64,000 bases of DNA from Evansella cellulosilytica DSM 2522 (GCF_000177235.2 NC_014829.1:3100001-3164000), one strand, 5' to 3'. Numbered from the stretch's first letter, positions 51,375 through 61,306 are shown. A program made the numbers and translations. Notes: generated from the sequence alone by a model not told the origin.

Positions 51375-53759
51375 CTATAGCCTTAGTTGTTTTCTTCGAC
51401 TAAGAAAGAATACAGTAGTACCAATTACGAGTAATAACATACCTAACATGAATAGATTAAACTTAGATGTTGCTGTATCTGGTAATCTATCTCCCTCTTC
51501 TCCCGGTTTAGAAGTCTCTTCAGCTTCATCGTCTTCTTTTTTATCGAACTCAGTTTCTTGTGTTTCTTTATCTTCGCTACCATTTTCTACTGTTTTTTCG
51601 GTGTCACTATTTGTTTCTCCACCTCCACTAGATTCAGGCGTTTCGCCCTCTTCGACCTCACCATTTTCAACGGTTGATGGGCCCTCTTTTGGAAGTTCTT
51701 CATTACCATACGCTTTAAAATACATGAATCCTACCCAATTACTCGTAGCTTCTGTAATTGTCACTTTGACATATCGCGCAGTAGTGTCTTCTGGCAACGT
51801 TATATCCATATTGGAGGATGTTACCTCATAAGTACCTAAGGAAGTAAAATCTACTCCATTATCAGAAATTTCTATTTCAAACTCATTAACACCATCCCAG
51901 AAATGAATCAATATTCTCTCTAATGGTACAATCTCTAGAAGGTCTACTGACCACCAAGCGTTAACACCTTCATCTGTACCCCAAGATGTATTTTCATCTT
52001 CTTCAACAGCATTTTCAGGGGCATTGTCCTTTCCTCCACCGTGTCCTGCACTGCTTGAAGCATTTGCAGGTTTATTTAAAGAGTGAAGGATTAAGTCCGC
52101 TAACGTTTCATCTACTTCCACTTCTTCTACTGCCCTAGGTTCTGGTACTGGTGGTACATAACCTCGAGTAAATACATTTAGAGATTCTAGCGCATTTCCT
52201 TCAAAATCGAACATTGCTTGGTTTTCCCACGCGTTCCCTTCACCTGCAGTCCAACCTGCTCCTTCAACACCTAACCACGCTGGCTCCCAGTAAAATATAC
52301 CGTACCCTCGATCATTAGGTACATTCCTCACTACTTCCATTACATCGTAAAGGAACCGAGCTTGTCCTTCTACGGTTGCAGGGTATCCTGCAATGTTTTC
52401 TTCTGCAGAAGTGAAAATGTTCGAATGACCGTCTTGATCTTCTAACGTATATGCATATGCTGTTTCGACAACAACGACATCTCTTTCATAACGTTCACTT
52501 ATATCATTAAGATTATATTCAAGGTCTTCTAATGTTCCATGCCAATATGGATAGTATGACGCCCCGATTACTTGGAAATCAGTCACACCTTCAGCAATAA
52601 TTCCATCAAACCACCAACGATAAGCACTATTGTCCCCACCTTGGTCAAGATGTAACATAATTTCAACTTCGTCACCTAAAGTGTCACGCACAGCGTCTAT
52701 ACCAGAGTTTACTAATTCTGCTAAATTACTAAAATCATTATCTACTATACGACCATCATCAAAAAGCATCCCTGGTCTAATTTCATTTCCTACTTGTACC
52801 ATGTCCGGCTCTGCACCAGCTTCGACTAATGCCTCAATCGTATCTGCAGTGTGATCGTAAACAGCTTGTTTTAGCTCTTCAAAAGATAGGTCTTCCCATG
52901 ATGCAGGCTTGTCTTGTCTACCTGGATCTGCCCAAAAGCCTGAGTAGTGAAAGTTAAGTAAGAACTTCATGTCTGCTTTCTTAATTCTCACTGCTTTTTC
53001 AATCGTGTCATCTAAATCGTTATAAGCCATTCCATTTTCATAGACATCCACTGGATCTTCCCAAACTTTTAAACGAGCCCAGTTCGATCCATAACTCGTT
53101 AAAATATCTAGTACATCATTTTCTTCTCCTTGGTCGTAAAAAACACCGCCATAGTCCTCTACTTTTGTGAGCGTAGAAATGTCAACACCATAAATAAAAT
53201 CATCTCTTTCTGGTGTCGGCTGTTCTCCAGAACCCTCCGGTACTAACTGCACGATATCTACACCAAGCCATGCTCCAGGCTCTGCATCTGCATAAAAACC
53301 AATTTTAATTTCACCATTTTCCACTTCTATGGGCTTTTCAATTTTAGTCCACCCCTCAACAGAAGAGATTTCCTCTTTCAAGACCTCCCCTCCTGGTCTT
53401 TCAATATACATATAACTCTCATTAAATCCCCCATCGTTAGCGACCCAAGCTGATAACATGTAAGAGCCACCTTCGATTCCATTAATTGTCTGATACGTAT
53501 CAGCAACATAAGCTTCATCTAACCAGTAGTTTAATAGCTTACTTTCGCCACCTTCAGGTAACCAGCCACTCTCAGGTGTCGTAATTGCTTCACTTTCATT
53601 TGTTTCCCATGAGTCTAAATCATTTTCGAAACTATGATTTTTCACTAGTGACGATTCTGCTAGAGTAGTCGATAGTGGTGTCCCAGCAAATATACCTGCT
53701 AATAAAATAGCAATTAGCATTACCTTTGAGTTACGTTTTACAATTTTTTTTAAGCGCAT
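51375..53759 (-). CDS. Cell-wall-anchored GH53 endo-beta-1,4-galactanase
   Basis: 794 residues in order: signal peptide (to about residue 35), an N-terminal carbohydrate-binding-like domain (about 36-175), a GH53 catalytic domain (about 190-545) with acid/base Glu in QVGNEIRPG and nucleophile Glu in VVVETAY, an F5/8-type beta-sandwich (about 575-695), a long acidic Ser/Gly/Glu linker, and a sortase signal LPDTA followed by a membrane helix and SRRKQLRL. It cuts galactan in pectin side chains at the cell surface. The sugars should pass to the gan transporter upstream. LPDTA, not LPxTG, fits the B. subtilis YhcS-type sortase. AGGAGG precedes the ATG. Confidence 0.92.
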   Translation of the reverse strand: MRLKKIVKRNSKVMLIAILLAGIFAGTPLSTTLAESSLVKNHSFENDLDSWETNESEAITTPESGWLPEGGESKLLNYWLDEAYVADTYQTINGIEGGSYMLSAWVANDGGFNESYMYIERPGGEVLKEEISSVEGWTKIEKPIEVENGEIKIGFYADAEPGAWLGVDIVQLVPEGSGEQPTPERDDFIYGVDISTLTKVEDYGGVFYDQGEENDVLDILTSYGSNWARLKVWEDPVDVYENGMAYNDLDDTIEKAVRIKKADMKFLLNFHYSGFWADPGRQDKPASWEDLSFEELKQAVYDHTADTIEALVEAGAEPDMVQVGNEIRPGMLFDDGRIVDNDFSNLAELVNSGIDAVRDTLGDEVEIMLHLDQGGDNSAYRWWFDGIIAEGVTDFQVIGASYYPYWHGTLEDLEYNLNDISERYERDVVVVETAYAYTLEDQDGHSNIFTSAEENIAGYPATVEGQARFLYDVMEVVRNVPNDRGYGIFYWEPAWLGVEGAGWTAGEGNAWENQAMFDFEGNALESLNVFTRGYVPPVPEPRAVEEVEVDETLADLILHSLNKPANASSSAGHGGGKDNAPENAVEEDENTSWGTDEGVNAWWSVDLLEIVPLERILIHFWDGVNEFEIEISDNGVDFTSLGTYEVTSSNMDITLPEDTTARYVKVTITEATSNWVGFMYFKAYGNEELPKEGPSTVENGEVEEGETPESSGGGETNSDTEKTVENGSEDKETQETEFDKKEDDEAEETSKPGEEGDRLPDTATSKFNLFMLGMLLLVIGTTVFFLSRRKQLRL

Positions 53760-53798
53760 ATATTATCCCTCCTAAAAAATAAAACAATTTCTCTTTTC

Positions 53799-53810
53799 GA
53801 AACAAGTTTC
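53799..53810. promoter_or_regulatory. Possible operator before the galactanase gene
   Basis: GAAACAAGTTTC is a perfect 5-bp-arm palindrome about 40 nt before the start. It lacks the central CG of a cre site, so the binding protein is unclear. Nothing else is seen in 53760-54084. Confidence 0.35.
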
Positions 53811-54084
53811 AAAAAACAGAATCTTCAAAATATTTCAAGTTTAATTCTAGCTATACTTTTCCTTCTTTTCATGCTAATAATTTAATTTACATTTGATTGG
53901 TATGTATATAACATTCACCTCCTCAAAAGAACATTGCCCCTATCATGAGTAGTCGTTTCGTTGTTGAAAAATAATGGAGAAGAGGCTGGCAAATAAGAAA
54001 AAGTTATTCCTCCACATTATTAATGAATTGGTTTTCCATACATTTCAGCCTCAATAAAGTTTACACTGGAGATGATGTAGCTTA

Positions 54085-56166
54085 TTAGTGATGTGTTAAC
54101 TTACTCGGACGCTTCAAAATAGCTACTCCATTTATAGCTAAGTTAACACTATTTATTTCTGCATTCCCCTTAATTATGTTCGTATATTGTTTGTCGTCTA
54201 ATAGAACTGTTTGTTCTTTTGCACTAAAGTTCAAAAGAAAAACATAGTCATTAGTACCATCAGTACGAAGTTGTACTGAAACTCCGTCTGGTAAGTTTGT
54301 GTCCAATACAGGTCTTAAGTTATCTTCCTTGACAATCTTTGAAAAGAAGTCATAATAAAATGGTTCTTTGTTACGTGAAGCAACATAATATGCTTTCCCA
54401 TTTCCTAACTTATTTACGGTAATTGCTGGACGTCCTGCATAAAAATCGCTCCCATATGTTGCAAGAACTTCCGCACCTTCCGTATGAATTAAGTCACATA
54501 GATCATGTGCTTCATAAGACCCTTTTAGACCTAACGCATTATCCTTAGACATCACTACACTGTTTTTCTCCCAATCATACAATCCGTCGATTTCTTCTGA
54601 CCATATTCCTAGCGTTTTGCGGAGAGGTCCAGGGAATCCACCTAGGAAAGTAAGGTCATTTTCATTTACAATTCCAGACCAATAGGTTGCTACAAATGTC
54701 CCACCATTTTCTACAAACTTCTCTATCCTCTCTCCAACTCCAGGTCTAACCATATATAACATAGGCGCAACAATTACCTTATATTTAGAGAAATCAAAGT
54801 CCATATCAATGACATCCATCGGTATTCCTAGCGTCCAAAATGCTTTATAGTGACGCAAGACCGTTTGTTCATAGTGTACTCCCATATTTCTCGGTCCTTG
54901 AGAATCATTTATTGCCCACCTGTTTTCTGTATCAAAAATAATGGCCACTTCAGTCTCTACACTTGTTCCTACCACTTCTGTTAACTCACCTAGTGTTTCC
55001 CCCACTTTTGCGACGTCACAGAATACTCTAGTATGCTCAGTACCTACATGATCTACAACGGCGCCATGGAATTTCTCGCTGGAACCTCTACTTTTCCTCC
55101 ATTGGAAATATTGAATCGTATCGGAACCGTGAGCCACGGCTTGAAGAGAAGATAACAAGTGCATCCCTGGCTTTTTCAGTTTACTCACATCTTGCCAATT
55201 CGTTTGGCTCGGCGTACTTTCCATCAGCATAAATGGCTTACCACCTTTAAATGAACGCATCATATCATGATTCAATGCAGTCCAAACTGCTATATTACTA
55301 TCATCTTTCTCACTATGCCAAAGTGGATAAGAGTCCCAGGAAATAACATCTAATATAGATGACATTTTATAATAGTTTAATGGCTCAAATGTTTCCATGT
55401 AATTTGTCGTAACAGGAATATCAGGATTCACTTTACGGAGTGGTGCTACTTCATTTTCTATAAAATCCATTGTCAAATCCGTGATAAACCGTTTCCAATC
55501 AAGATTCATTCCATGGACGGAGTTTTCACCGTGTGGTGCTGGTGACTCTACTTGTGACCAATCTGTGAGTGTATGACTCCAGAACTTTGTCCACCACGCA
55601 TGATTTAATCTATCTAATGATCCGTAACGTTCTTTTAGCCATTCTCTAAAATTTTCTTGGCAATAATGACAGTTACAATAACCACCATTATACTCGTTCG
55701 ATATATGCCACCCAATAACTGCCGGATGATTTCCGTATCTTTCTGCTAATTTCGTATTCATGATACGTACTTTTTCACGGTAAACAGGGGAGCTATAGCA
55801 ATGATTATGACGTTCCCCATGTAAGTTTCTTACTCTATTGGATCGAGTGATAAGAACCTCTGGGTATTTTTGAGACATCCATGCTGGTCTTGCACCACTT
55901 GGGGTTGCAAGAAAAACATATATCCCACTCTCAACTAATTTATCTAGTACGTGATCCATCCAGTCAAACGTAAATTTACCTTCCTCCGGTTCAAGGGATA
56001 CCCAAGAAAAGATACCAACAGACATAACATTACAATTTGCTAGTTTCATAAGACGAAGATCTTCCTCAAACACTTCTGGATAATCTAACCACTGCTCTGG
56101 ATTATAGTCTGCACCATGTAACATTTTAGGAATTTTACTACTTATCGGCTGATATTTTTTTACCAA
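54085..56166 (-). CDS. ganA: GH42 beta-galactosidase
   Basis: 693 residues, TTG start at 56166 with AAGGTGAT upstream. The GH42 catalytic barrel opens with MLHGADYNPEQW; the acid/base Glu is in WHISNEYNGGYC and the nucleophile Glu in FMLMESTPSQTNW. A Cys cluster (GYCNCHYC) probably binds zinc, as in many GH42 enzymes. A trimerisation domain and a C-terminal beta domain follow. With no signal peptide it acts in the cytoplasm on imported galacto-oligosaccharides, as B. subtilis GanA does. It is the fourth gene of ganS-P-Q-A. Confidence 0.95.
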   Translation of the reverse strand: MVKKYQPISSKIPKMLHGADYNPEQWLDYPEVFEEDLRLMKLANCNVMSVGIFSWVSLEPEEGKFTFDWMDHVLDKLVESGIYVFLATPSGARPAWMSQKYPEVLITRSNRVRNLHGERHNHCYSSPVYREKVRIMNTKLAERYGNHPAVIGWHISNEYNGGYCNCHYCQENFREWLKERYGSLDRLNHAWWTKFWSHTLTDWSQVESPAPHGENSVHGMNLDWKRFITDLTMDFIENEVAPLRKVNPDIPVTTNYMETFEPLNYYKMSSILDVISWDSYPLWHSEKDDSNIAVWTALNHDMMRSFKGGKPFMLMESTPSQTNWQDVSKLKKPGMHLLSSLQAVAHGSDTIQYFQWRKSRGSSEKFHGAVVDHVGTEHTRVFCDVAKVGETLGELTEVVGTSVETEVAIIFDTENRWAINDSQGPRNMGVHYEQTVLRHYKAFWTLGIPMDVIDMDFDFSKYKVIVAPMLYMVRPGVGERIEKFVENGGTFVATYWSGIVNENDLTFLGGFPGPLRKTLGIWSEEIDGLYDWEKNSVVMSKDNALGLKGSYEAHDLCDLIHTEGAEVLATYGSDFYAGRPAITVNKLGNGKAYYVASRNKEPFYYDFFSKIVKEDNLRPVLDTNLPDGVSVQLRTDGTNDYVFLLNFSAKEQTVLLDDKQYTNIIKGNAEINSVNLAINGVAILKRPSKLTHH

Positions 56167-56219
56167 TTAAATCACCTTTTCTATGCTGTATAATTTTTAA
56201 TATAATTTCGTTTATGCGT

Positions 56220-57071
56220 TTACCCTTTAGTCCCACCAGCTGTTAGCCCTGATATTAAATATCTTTGTAAGAATAAAAATACTAACGCTATTGGTATGGC
56301 GACTAAGATAGCACCAGCTGCAAACCGTGTGAAATTGTTATCAAACTCATTACTAACAAAATTAAATAAACCAAGTGCTAGCGTAAACTTATCTTCACTT
56401 CGTAATACAATTCTTGGTAGCAGGAAATCCATAAACGGTGTCATAAATTGGAATAAGGCTACCACTGCTAATATCGGTTTAGTTAACGGAAGAATAATTT
56501 GTGCAAATATTCTAAAGTGACCAGCACCGTCAATTTTAGCCGCTTCATCAAGTTCTTTTGGTATCGTATCAAAATACCCTTTAACTAAGAATGTCATCAT
56601 TGGGACACTTGCCCCAACATAAATAATGATTAACCCAGTTAATGAATTTAATAAACCCACTAAGCTTAAAAGTAAATACAACGCAACCATTGCCATTAAT
56701 ATTGGGAACATTTGTAATACTAGTAATATAAATATCCCATTTTTTCGTCCTACAAATTTATACCTAGAAAAGGCATAGGCGGTAAATGTTGCTACAATGA
56801 CAGAGAAAAACGATGTAAAGCCTGCTACAATTAAACTGTTTTTATACCACGTTACATATCGTCCTCTTGGGTCATCAAAGAACAACCACCTGTAATGTTC
56901 TAAACTCCAATTTTCTGGGATCATTGATGCTGAAAACATACTGCGACCAGGATTCAATGACATACCTACAGCCCATAAGAGGGGATAGGCAATGATTACT
57001 GCCATGATGGCAAACACCGTGTAGATACCGATAAGTTCCAATCTGTTTTTTGTCTTTGTATTAAGCTTCAA
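56220..57071 (-). CDS. ganQ: Galacto-oligosaccharide ABC permease, MalG type
   Basis: 283 residues with six membrane helices and the EAA loop (ELDEAAKIDGAGHFRIFAQIILPL) that contacts the ATPase. It starts with TTG inside ATTGA, where the TGA is the stop of ganP, so translation is coupled. By order and type it matches B. subtilis GanQ. No ATPase gene is nearby; MsmX-like shared ATPases are known to serve such systems. Confidence 0.93.
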   Translation of the reverse strand: MKLNTKTKNRLELIGIYTVFAIMAVIIAYPLLWAVGMSLNPGRSMFSASMIPENWSLEHYRWLFFDDPRGRYVTWYKNSLIVAGFTSFFSVIVATFTAYAFSRYKFVGRKNGIFILLVLQMFPILMAMVALYLLLSLVGLLNSLTGLIIIYVGASVPMMTFLVKGYFDTIPKELDEAAKIDGAGHFRIFAQIILPLTKPILAVVALFQFMTPFMDFLLPRIVLRSEDKFTLALGLFNFVSNEFDNNFTRFAAGAILVAIPIALVFLFLQRYLISGLTAGGTKG

Positions 57072-58393
57072 TATACTTTCCCCTCCTCTTTATAAGATTT
57101 TGTCTTCCTGAATTGGAAAAAGGCAAATACTGCAATAACGAGACCAATAATCATTGATATTGCTGCAGCTATACTATAGTTCTGTTGTTGGAATGTTAAA
57201 CTATATACCCAGGAAATTAAGATATCTGTACCACCTGCATTTTGTCCTCGAACAGCTGGCCCACCTTCATTAAATAAATAAATAATATTAAAGTTATTAA
57301 AATTACCTGTATATTGCATAATCAAGAGTGGAGCTGTTGCATACATGACATGTGGGAAAGTAATGGCCTTAAATTTCTGCCACCTATTAGCTCCATCGAC
57401 TGTTGCTGCTTCATACCAATCATCCGAAATACTCTGTAGAACACCAGTAAATAACGCAAATACAAAGGGAAATCCTAACCAAACTTGAATTGTTATGATT
57501 GCTACCCTTGTCCACATGACATCTGTCATCCACGGGATACTAATGTTTAATAACGGCTCCATGATTTGTCTATTAATAGCTCCAAAACCGTCATTAAACA
57601 TTGCTGCAAAAATCAATATAGAAACAAAGCCAGGTACTGCCCAAGGTAAGATAAATAATGTTCTAAATGTACGTTTGAATTTAACTCGCTTGTCATTTAC
57701 TAGAATTGCTAAAAATAATCCTAATGCTATTTGCAACGTAGTCGCGACTAGAGTCCAAACAAGTGTCCAACTGAATACACTAATGAATGTTTGCTGGAAA
57801 ATCGAGGTCGTTGCTAATGCGATAAAGTTATCTAACCCTACCCAATCTAGCAAATTATGTGGTGGAGTATTCCTTAAACTATAATTAACAAAAGCTAAAG
57901 AAAGCATGAATCCTAGCGGTAAAATGACTGAAAAGATTACTAAAATTAAACCTGGTCCAACTAAAAAGTATGGAAATGTTTTGTCGTACGTATTATGAAA
58001 AGCTTCCCTTAATGTCGGGATACCGAAGCCCTCTTTTAGTTTTTCTGCATCTTTGTATGCATCTCGTAAATTGATACCATATATTAATAATGCGAAAGCA
58101 ATTAATATGATGGAAACAAGCCCTTGAATGATTAATTGTAGAGAGTGGTCTCTAATTGGTTGTGTACCAAGCGTAAAGATTCCCCATAACCCAATATTAA
58201 GAAAATCATATAAGGTAATTAGAAATGCAGCTCCAAAAATTAGGAAAAAGGCACCTTTCATAAATCTACGATTATAAAATTGACCAAGGCCTGGTATAAC
58301 TGATAATAGCAACGCTAACTTTGGATTATGGTTGGAAAATTTATGTTCCGTTTCTTTTCCAGTTTCTAGTTCGTCTTGCTCGTTACGTTCCAT
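57068..58393 (-). CDS. ganP: Galacto-oligosaccharide ABC permease, MalF type
   Basis: 441 residues from the ATG at 58393 with AGGAGG 7 nt upstream; the frame extends to 58414 without support. A polar N terminus and extra membrane helices precede the conserved permease core with the EAA loop (DWYEAATVDGANRWQKFKAITFPHV). It pairs with GanQ and GanS to import galacto-oligosaccharides. Confidence 0.93.
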   Translation of the reverse strand: MERNEQDELETGKETEHKFSNHNPKLALLLSVIPGLGQFYNRRFMKGAFFLIFGAAFLITLYDFLNIGLWGIFTLGTQPIRDHSLQLIIQGLVSIILIAFALLIYGINLRDAYKDAEKLKEGFGIPTLREAFHNTYDKTFPYFLVGPGLILVIFSVILPLGFMLSLAFVNYSLRNTPPHNLLDWVGLDNFIALATTSIFQQTFISVFSWTLVWTLVATTLQIALGLFLAILVNDKRVKFKRTFRTLFILPWAVPGFVSILIFAAMFNDGFGAINRQIMEPLLNISIPWMTDVMWTRVAIITIQVWLGFPFVFALFTGVLQSISDDWYEAATVDGANRWQKFKAITFPHVMYATAPLLIMQYTGNFNNFNIIYLFNEGGPAVRGQNAGGTDILISWVYSLTFQQQNYSIAAAISMIIGLVIAVFAFFQFRKTKSYKEEGKVY

Positions 58394-58470
58394 CCATGAA
58401 CCTCCTAAACACAATAGAATGGTGATAGGAAGGCTAACAGCCTCCCTATCAAATCAATGTAATAAACCAA

Positions 58471-59766
58471 TTACTGCATTAAATCAATATTCAAAAAGAT
58501 ATCCTCTACTGCTTCATCTAGTATTTCTTTTGGGTCATCTCCGTCTGCATTAAATTGTACCGCATCTTCCATCGGGTCCCACACTTGGCCCATTTCAGGA
58601 ATGTTTGGCATTGGGATCGCAGATTGTGATTGATCTAAGAAACCTTCTGCTAATGGGTGATCGATATCCGCATCAGGGCGGGCTGGAATTTCGCCAGTCT
58701 CCTCGAAGTAATATGCTTGTGAATCAGCACTAGTTAGGTGTAAAGCAAGTTGTGACGCCCAGTAAGTGTGCTCTGTATAGTTAGATACAAGCCAACCTTT
58801 TACACCTGCAAATGGTGTTGGGTCTTCTCCATTAGATAAAGTTGGCAAAGGAGCAACTCCTAAGCTATCCCCTAAAGCATCTGAGAAGGATGCCATATAC
58901 CAAGGTCCAGATAGAACTGCTCCTACTTTCCCATCAGTAAATAAGCCATTAAGAACATCTTCTGTTATACTTCTTGGAATTAATCCTCTTTCAAACAAAC
59001 TTTGAACTTCTGCGAATGCTTCAACAGATCCTTCGTTATTTAAACCTAAATCTGTTGGATCATAGTTTCCTTCTGCATCTTGTGGGAATACATACCCACC
59101 GTATCCTCCCATCCAAGGGAACACGTGATAGAAATTAAGTGCTTCAAATAAGAAACCGTATTCATCATTAGACGCATCTGTTAATTCTTCTGCTAATTCA
59201 TATAGTTCTTCCATTGTTTCAGGTACTTCACTTATAATATCTTTGTTATAATATAAAGCCGTATTTTCCATCACTAATGGCGCCCCGTAAACTTCACCAT
59301 CTAAAGTAAAAGCTATAATAGCGTCTTCTGTATACTCAGCTAGCGTTGCCTCATCAGCCTCTAATGGCGCTAGTAGATTTTGTGTTACTAAATTGCCTAA
59401 ACGATCATGTGGTTGAAAAATAAGATCAGGTCCAATTCCACTTGGCCCATCTAATTCGAAAGCTTCGTCTTGATCAGCCATTAAGTAAGGTGTAACTAAT
59501 ACTTCAATTCCATGTTCTTCTTCAAACTGCTTTACTAAATGTTCTATTGCTGCAAATTGGTACTCTTCATTGTTTGCCCAGATTTCAAGAGATTCTGGCT
59601 TTTCTGGTACTACATCATCACTTGTTTCTTCTGTGACATCGCTACCATTTTCTACTGTTGATTCATCCTCTTCTACTGGTTCAGCAGCATCTCGCCCACA
59701 TCCAACAGCAACAAGCATTAGAGTAAGCATCATCATGGTCATAATAAGTAATTTTTTCTTATACAT
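58471..59766 (-). CDS. ganS: Galacto-oligosaccharide-binding lipoprotein
   Basis: 431 residues: a lipoprotein signal (LMLVAVGCGRD), an acidic linker, then a class I sugar-binding fold (SLEIWANNEEYQF, GEVYGAPLVMENTALYYNKDI, GAVLSGPWYMASF). It catches oligosaccharides released by the surface galactanase. It is first in the ganS-P-Q-A operon, behind a candidate cre site. Its order and neighbours match the B. subtilis gan operon, but the LacI-type GanR is absent here. Confidence 0.93.
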   Translation of the reverse strand: MYKKKLLIMTMMMLTLMLVAVGCGRDAAEPVEEDESTVENGSDVTEETSDDVVPEKPESLEIWANNEEYQFAAIEHLVKQFEEEHGIEVLVTPYLMADQDEAFELDGPSGIGPDLIFQPHDRLGNLVTQNLLAPLEADEATLAEYTEDAIIAFTLDGEVYGAPLVMENTALYYNKDIISEVPETMEELYELAEELTDASNDEYGFLFEALNFYHVFPWMGGYGGYVFPQDAEGNYDPTDLGLNNEGSVEAFAEVQSLFERGLIPRSITEDVLNGLFTDGKVGAVLSGPWYMASFSDALGDSLGVAPLPTLSNGEDPTPFAGVKGWLVSNYTEHTYWASQLALHLTSADSQAYYFEETGEIPARPDADIDHPLAEGFLDQSQSAIPMPNIPEMGQVWDPMEDAVQFNADGDDPKEILDEAVEDIFLNIDLMQ

Positions 59767-59805
59767 TTGTAATTACCCCTTTCTCTTATAAGAATATGAG
59801 ATAAG

Positions 59806-59819
59806 TGTAACCGATTACA
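59806..59819 (-). promoter_or_regulatory. Candidate cre (CcpA) site before ganS
   Basis: TGTAACCGATTACA, a near-palindrome with the central CG and outer TG/CA of the cre consensus, lies 40-53 nt before the ganS ATG. Carbon catabolite control of the gan operon would fit what is known in B. subtilis. Confidence 0.65.
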
Positions 59820-59989
59820 AAACCTTTGTGTATGAATATATTCCATAATTATATAAAAATATGAAACTCCAATAACTATCTTTCGAAATAATTAATTTTC
59901 TTCGAACGCCGTATCGGCACTGCTTTTTTTCAACAATATCCTTCATCTTTAACCAATAAAAGACATTGATAGAACCCGATAAAATGCAT

Positions 59990-60023
59990 AAAAAAAGCTA
60001 GAAAGGTATATTCCTTTCTAGGC
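59990..60023 (-). terminator. Terminator of the first AraC-type gene
   Basis: On the minus strand CTAGAAAGG pairs with CCTTTCTAG, then a T7 run; the stem overlaps the stop codon. Confidence 0.87.
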
Positions 60024-60884
60024 TCTCTCACTTTTTAAGTTCATAGTTTTGTTCTTTACTAGTAAATTCCGATATTTTTTAGGTGTAATGCCTTCCTTTT
60101 TTTTGAATGTAGCTACAAAATTACTAACATCATTAAAACCAACTAGAAAGGCTACGTTCTTCAATGGTGTGTCAGGGCTATGGATTAAAATTTCCTTTGC
60201 TTTCCTTATCCTTAACTGGATCAAAAAGGAGTAAGGGCTTACATTAAAAGTATCTTGAAATAGACGATTTAAATATTGTGAACTTACATTCAAGTGTTCA
60301 GCCATATCCTGTAGTCCTATATCTTCGGCATAGACGGTTTCAAGCCACTCTACTATTGGACGAATTTTATCATAAAAATGTGATAAGGATGGCTGATTGT
60401 TTATTTTACCATATTTTCTAAGATTAATAAGGAATTGATATAAACAGCTCGATAATTCCAACTTTGAAAACTCGGACTTCTCTCTTGTAATATTGATCAT
60501 GTTCATTATTAAATCGATAAACGTTTCTTGTTTCATTTCTGTGTATAGTGTTGAAAAGTTTAATTTCAACGAATCAAGAATCGAGATGATCGATGCACCA
60601 CCAAATGTTACATAAATAGTTGACCATTTTTTCCCATAAGTAAAATACGAATGAGGCGTATAAGGTTTTAATAGTACTCCCCTTCCCTCTGGAAGCACAT
60701 ATTCATTTCCATTAAAGTGAAATCGTCCTTGCCCCTCAACCGTTTGAAGCCAATGATAGTATGGGTACCCTTCTTCTCTTACAAAGTCTTGCTCTGCCGG
60801 GTTAAAACCTACACTCTCTACAAATAATGGTAATGTATCTTCTATCGTAACAAACGTATATCTTATTTTTTTATAGTGATGCAT
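60018..60884 (-). CDS. AraC-family regulator, likely for the gan operon
   Basis: 288 residues. An N-terminal cupin-like sensing half (YHWLQTVEGQGRFHFNGNEYVLPEGRGVLLKPYTPHSY) is followed by two helix-turn-helix units (IGLQDMAEHLNVSSQYLNRLF and PLKNVAFLVGFNDVSNFVATFKKKEGITPKKYR). It should bind a sugar and switch transcription. Its place just upstream of ganS, where B. subtilis has the LacI-type GanR elsewhere, makes gan control likely. AGAGGG precedes the ATG; it has its own terminator. Confidence 0.9.
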   Translation of the reverse strand: MHHYKKIRYTFVTIEDTLPLFVESVGFNPAEQDFVREEGYPYYHWLQTVEGQGRFHFNGNEYVLPEGRGVLLKPYTPHSYFTYGKKWSTIYVTFGGASIISILDSLKLNFSTLYTEMKQETFIDLIMNMINITREKSEFSKLELSSCLYQFLINLRKYGKINNQPSLSHFYDKIRPIVEWLETVYAEDIGLQDMAEHLNVSSQYLNRLFQDTFNVSPYSFLIQLRIRKAKEILIHSPDTPLKNVAFLVGFNDVSNFVATFKKKEGITPKKYRNLLVKNKTMNLKSERA

Positions 60885-61036
60885 GTTTTACACCCTCTCT
60901 TGTAAAATAAGGTTCCATCTTTTAGTAATCTATGTATCTTATCCTTGTCAATCTTACACTCAATTAAAGTAACTAGAATTATCTATTATTTTATTTCTCT
61001 TTTTTAATAAGGTAACATTATTCAAGCAAATATAAA

Positions 61037-61074
61037 AGTGGCTTTATCTATCTTTACCAATAGATAAAGCCACT
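61037..61074. terminator. 15-bp hairpin between AraC and rhodanese genes
   Basis: AGTGGCTTTATCTAT pairs perfectly with ATAGATAAAGCCACT around an 8-nt loop. On the minus strand TTTTATATTTG follows. It lies after the 19-residue frame at 61135-61194 rather than directly after a known gene. Confidence 0.7.
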
Positions 61075-61134
61075 ATTTGCAGTATGTACTCATCGTTTCT
61101 TCAAAAGCATTTTTCTGTCTCCAATTCCATTTCT

Positions 61135-61194
61135 TTATATAGTATGGGAAGGGTTACTATTGCAACAACATAATAATTCGTATGGCGTATCCAT
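61135..61194 (-). CDS. Possible 19-residue Cys-rich peptide
   Basis: ATG at 61194 opens a frame reading MDTPYELLCCCNSNPSHTI. The ribosome site (AAAAAGG) is only 2 nt away, which is poor. A strong hairpin lies 60 bp downstream. The Cys triplet is unusual, but so short a frame can arise by chance. Confidence 0.3.
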   Translation of the reverse strand: MDTPYELLCCCNSNPSHTI

Positions 61195-61259
61195 CGCCTT
61201 TTTATATTGTTATACAAATACATGTTACTAAAGCATTAAAAGTCCTCACAATGCAGAAA

Positions 61260-61300
61260 GGGAGACTCCAGCAGGTTAAAATTCACCTATGGAGTCTCCC
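61260..61300. repeat. Solo GACTC-type hairpin downstream of the rhodanese gene
   Basis: GGGAGACTCCA (61260-61270) pairs perfectly with TGGAGTCTCCC (61290-61300). It belongs to the same hairpin family as 12690 and 40571, with paired changes in the stem. Confidence 0.72.
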
Positions 61301-61306
61301 TCTTCT

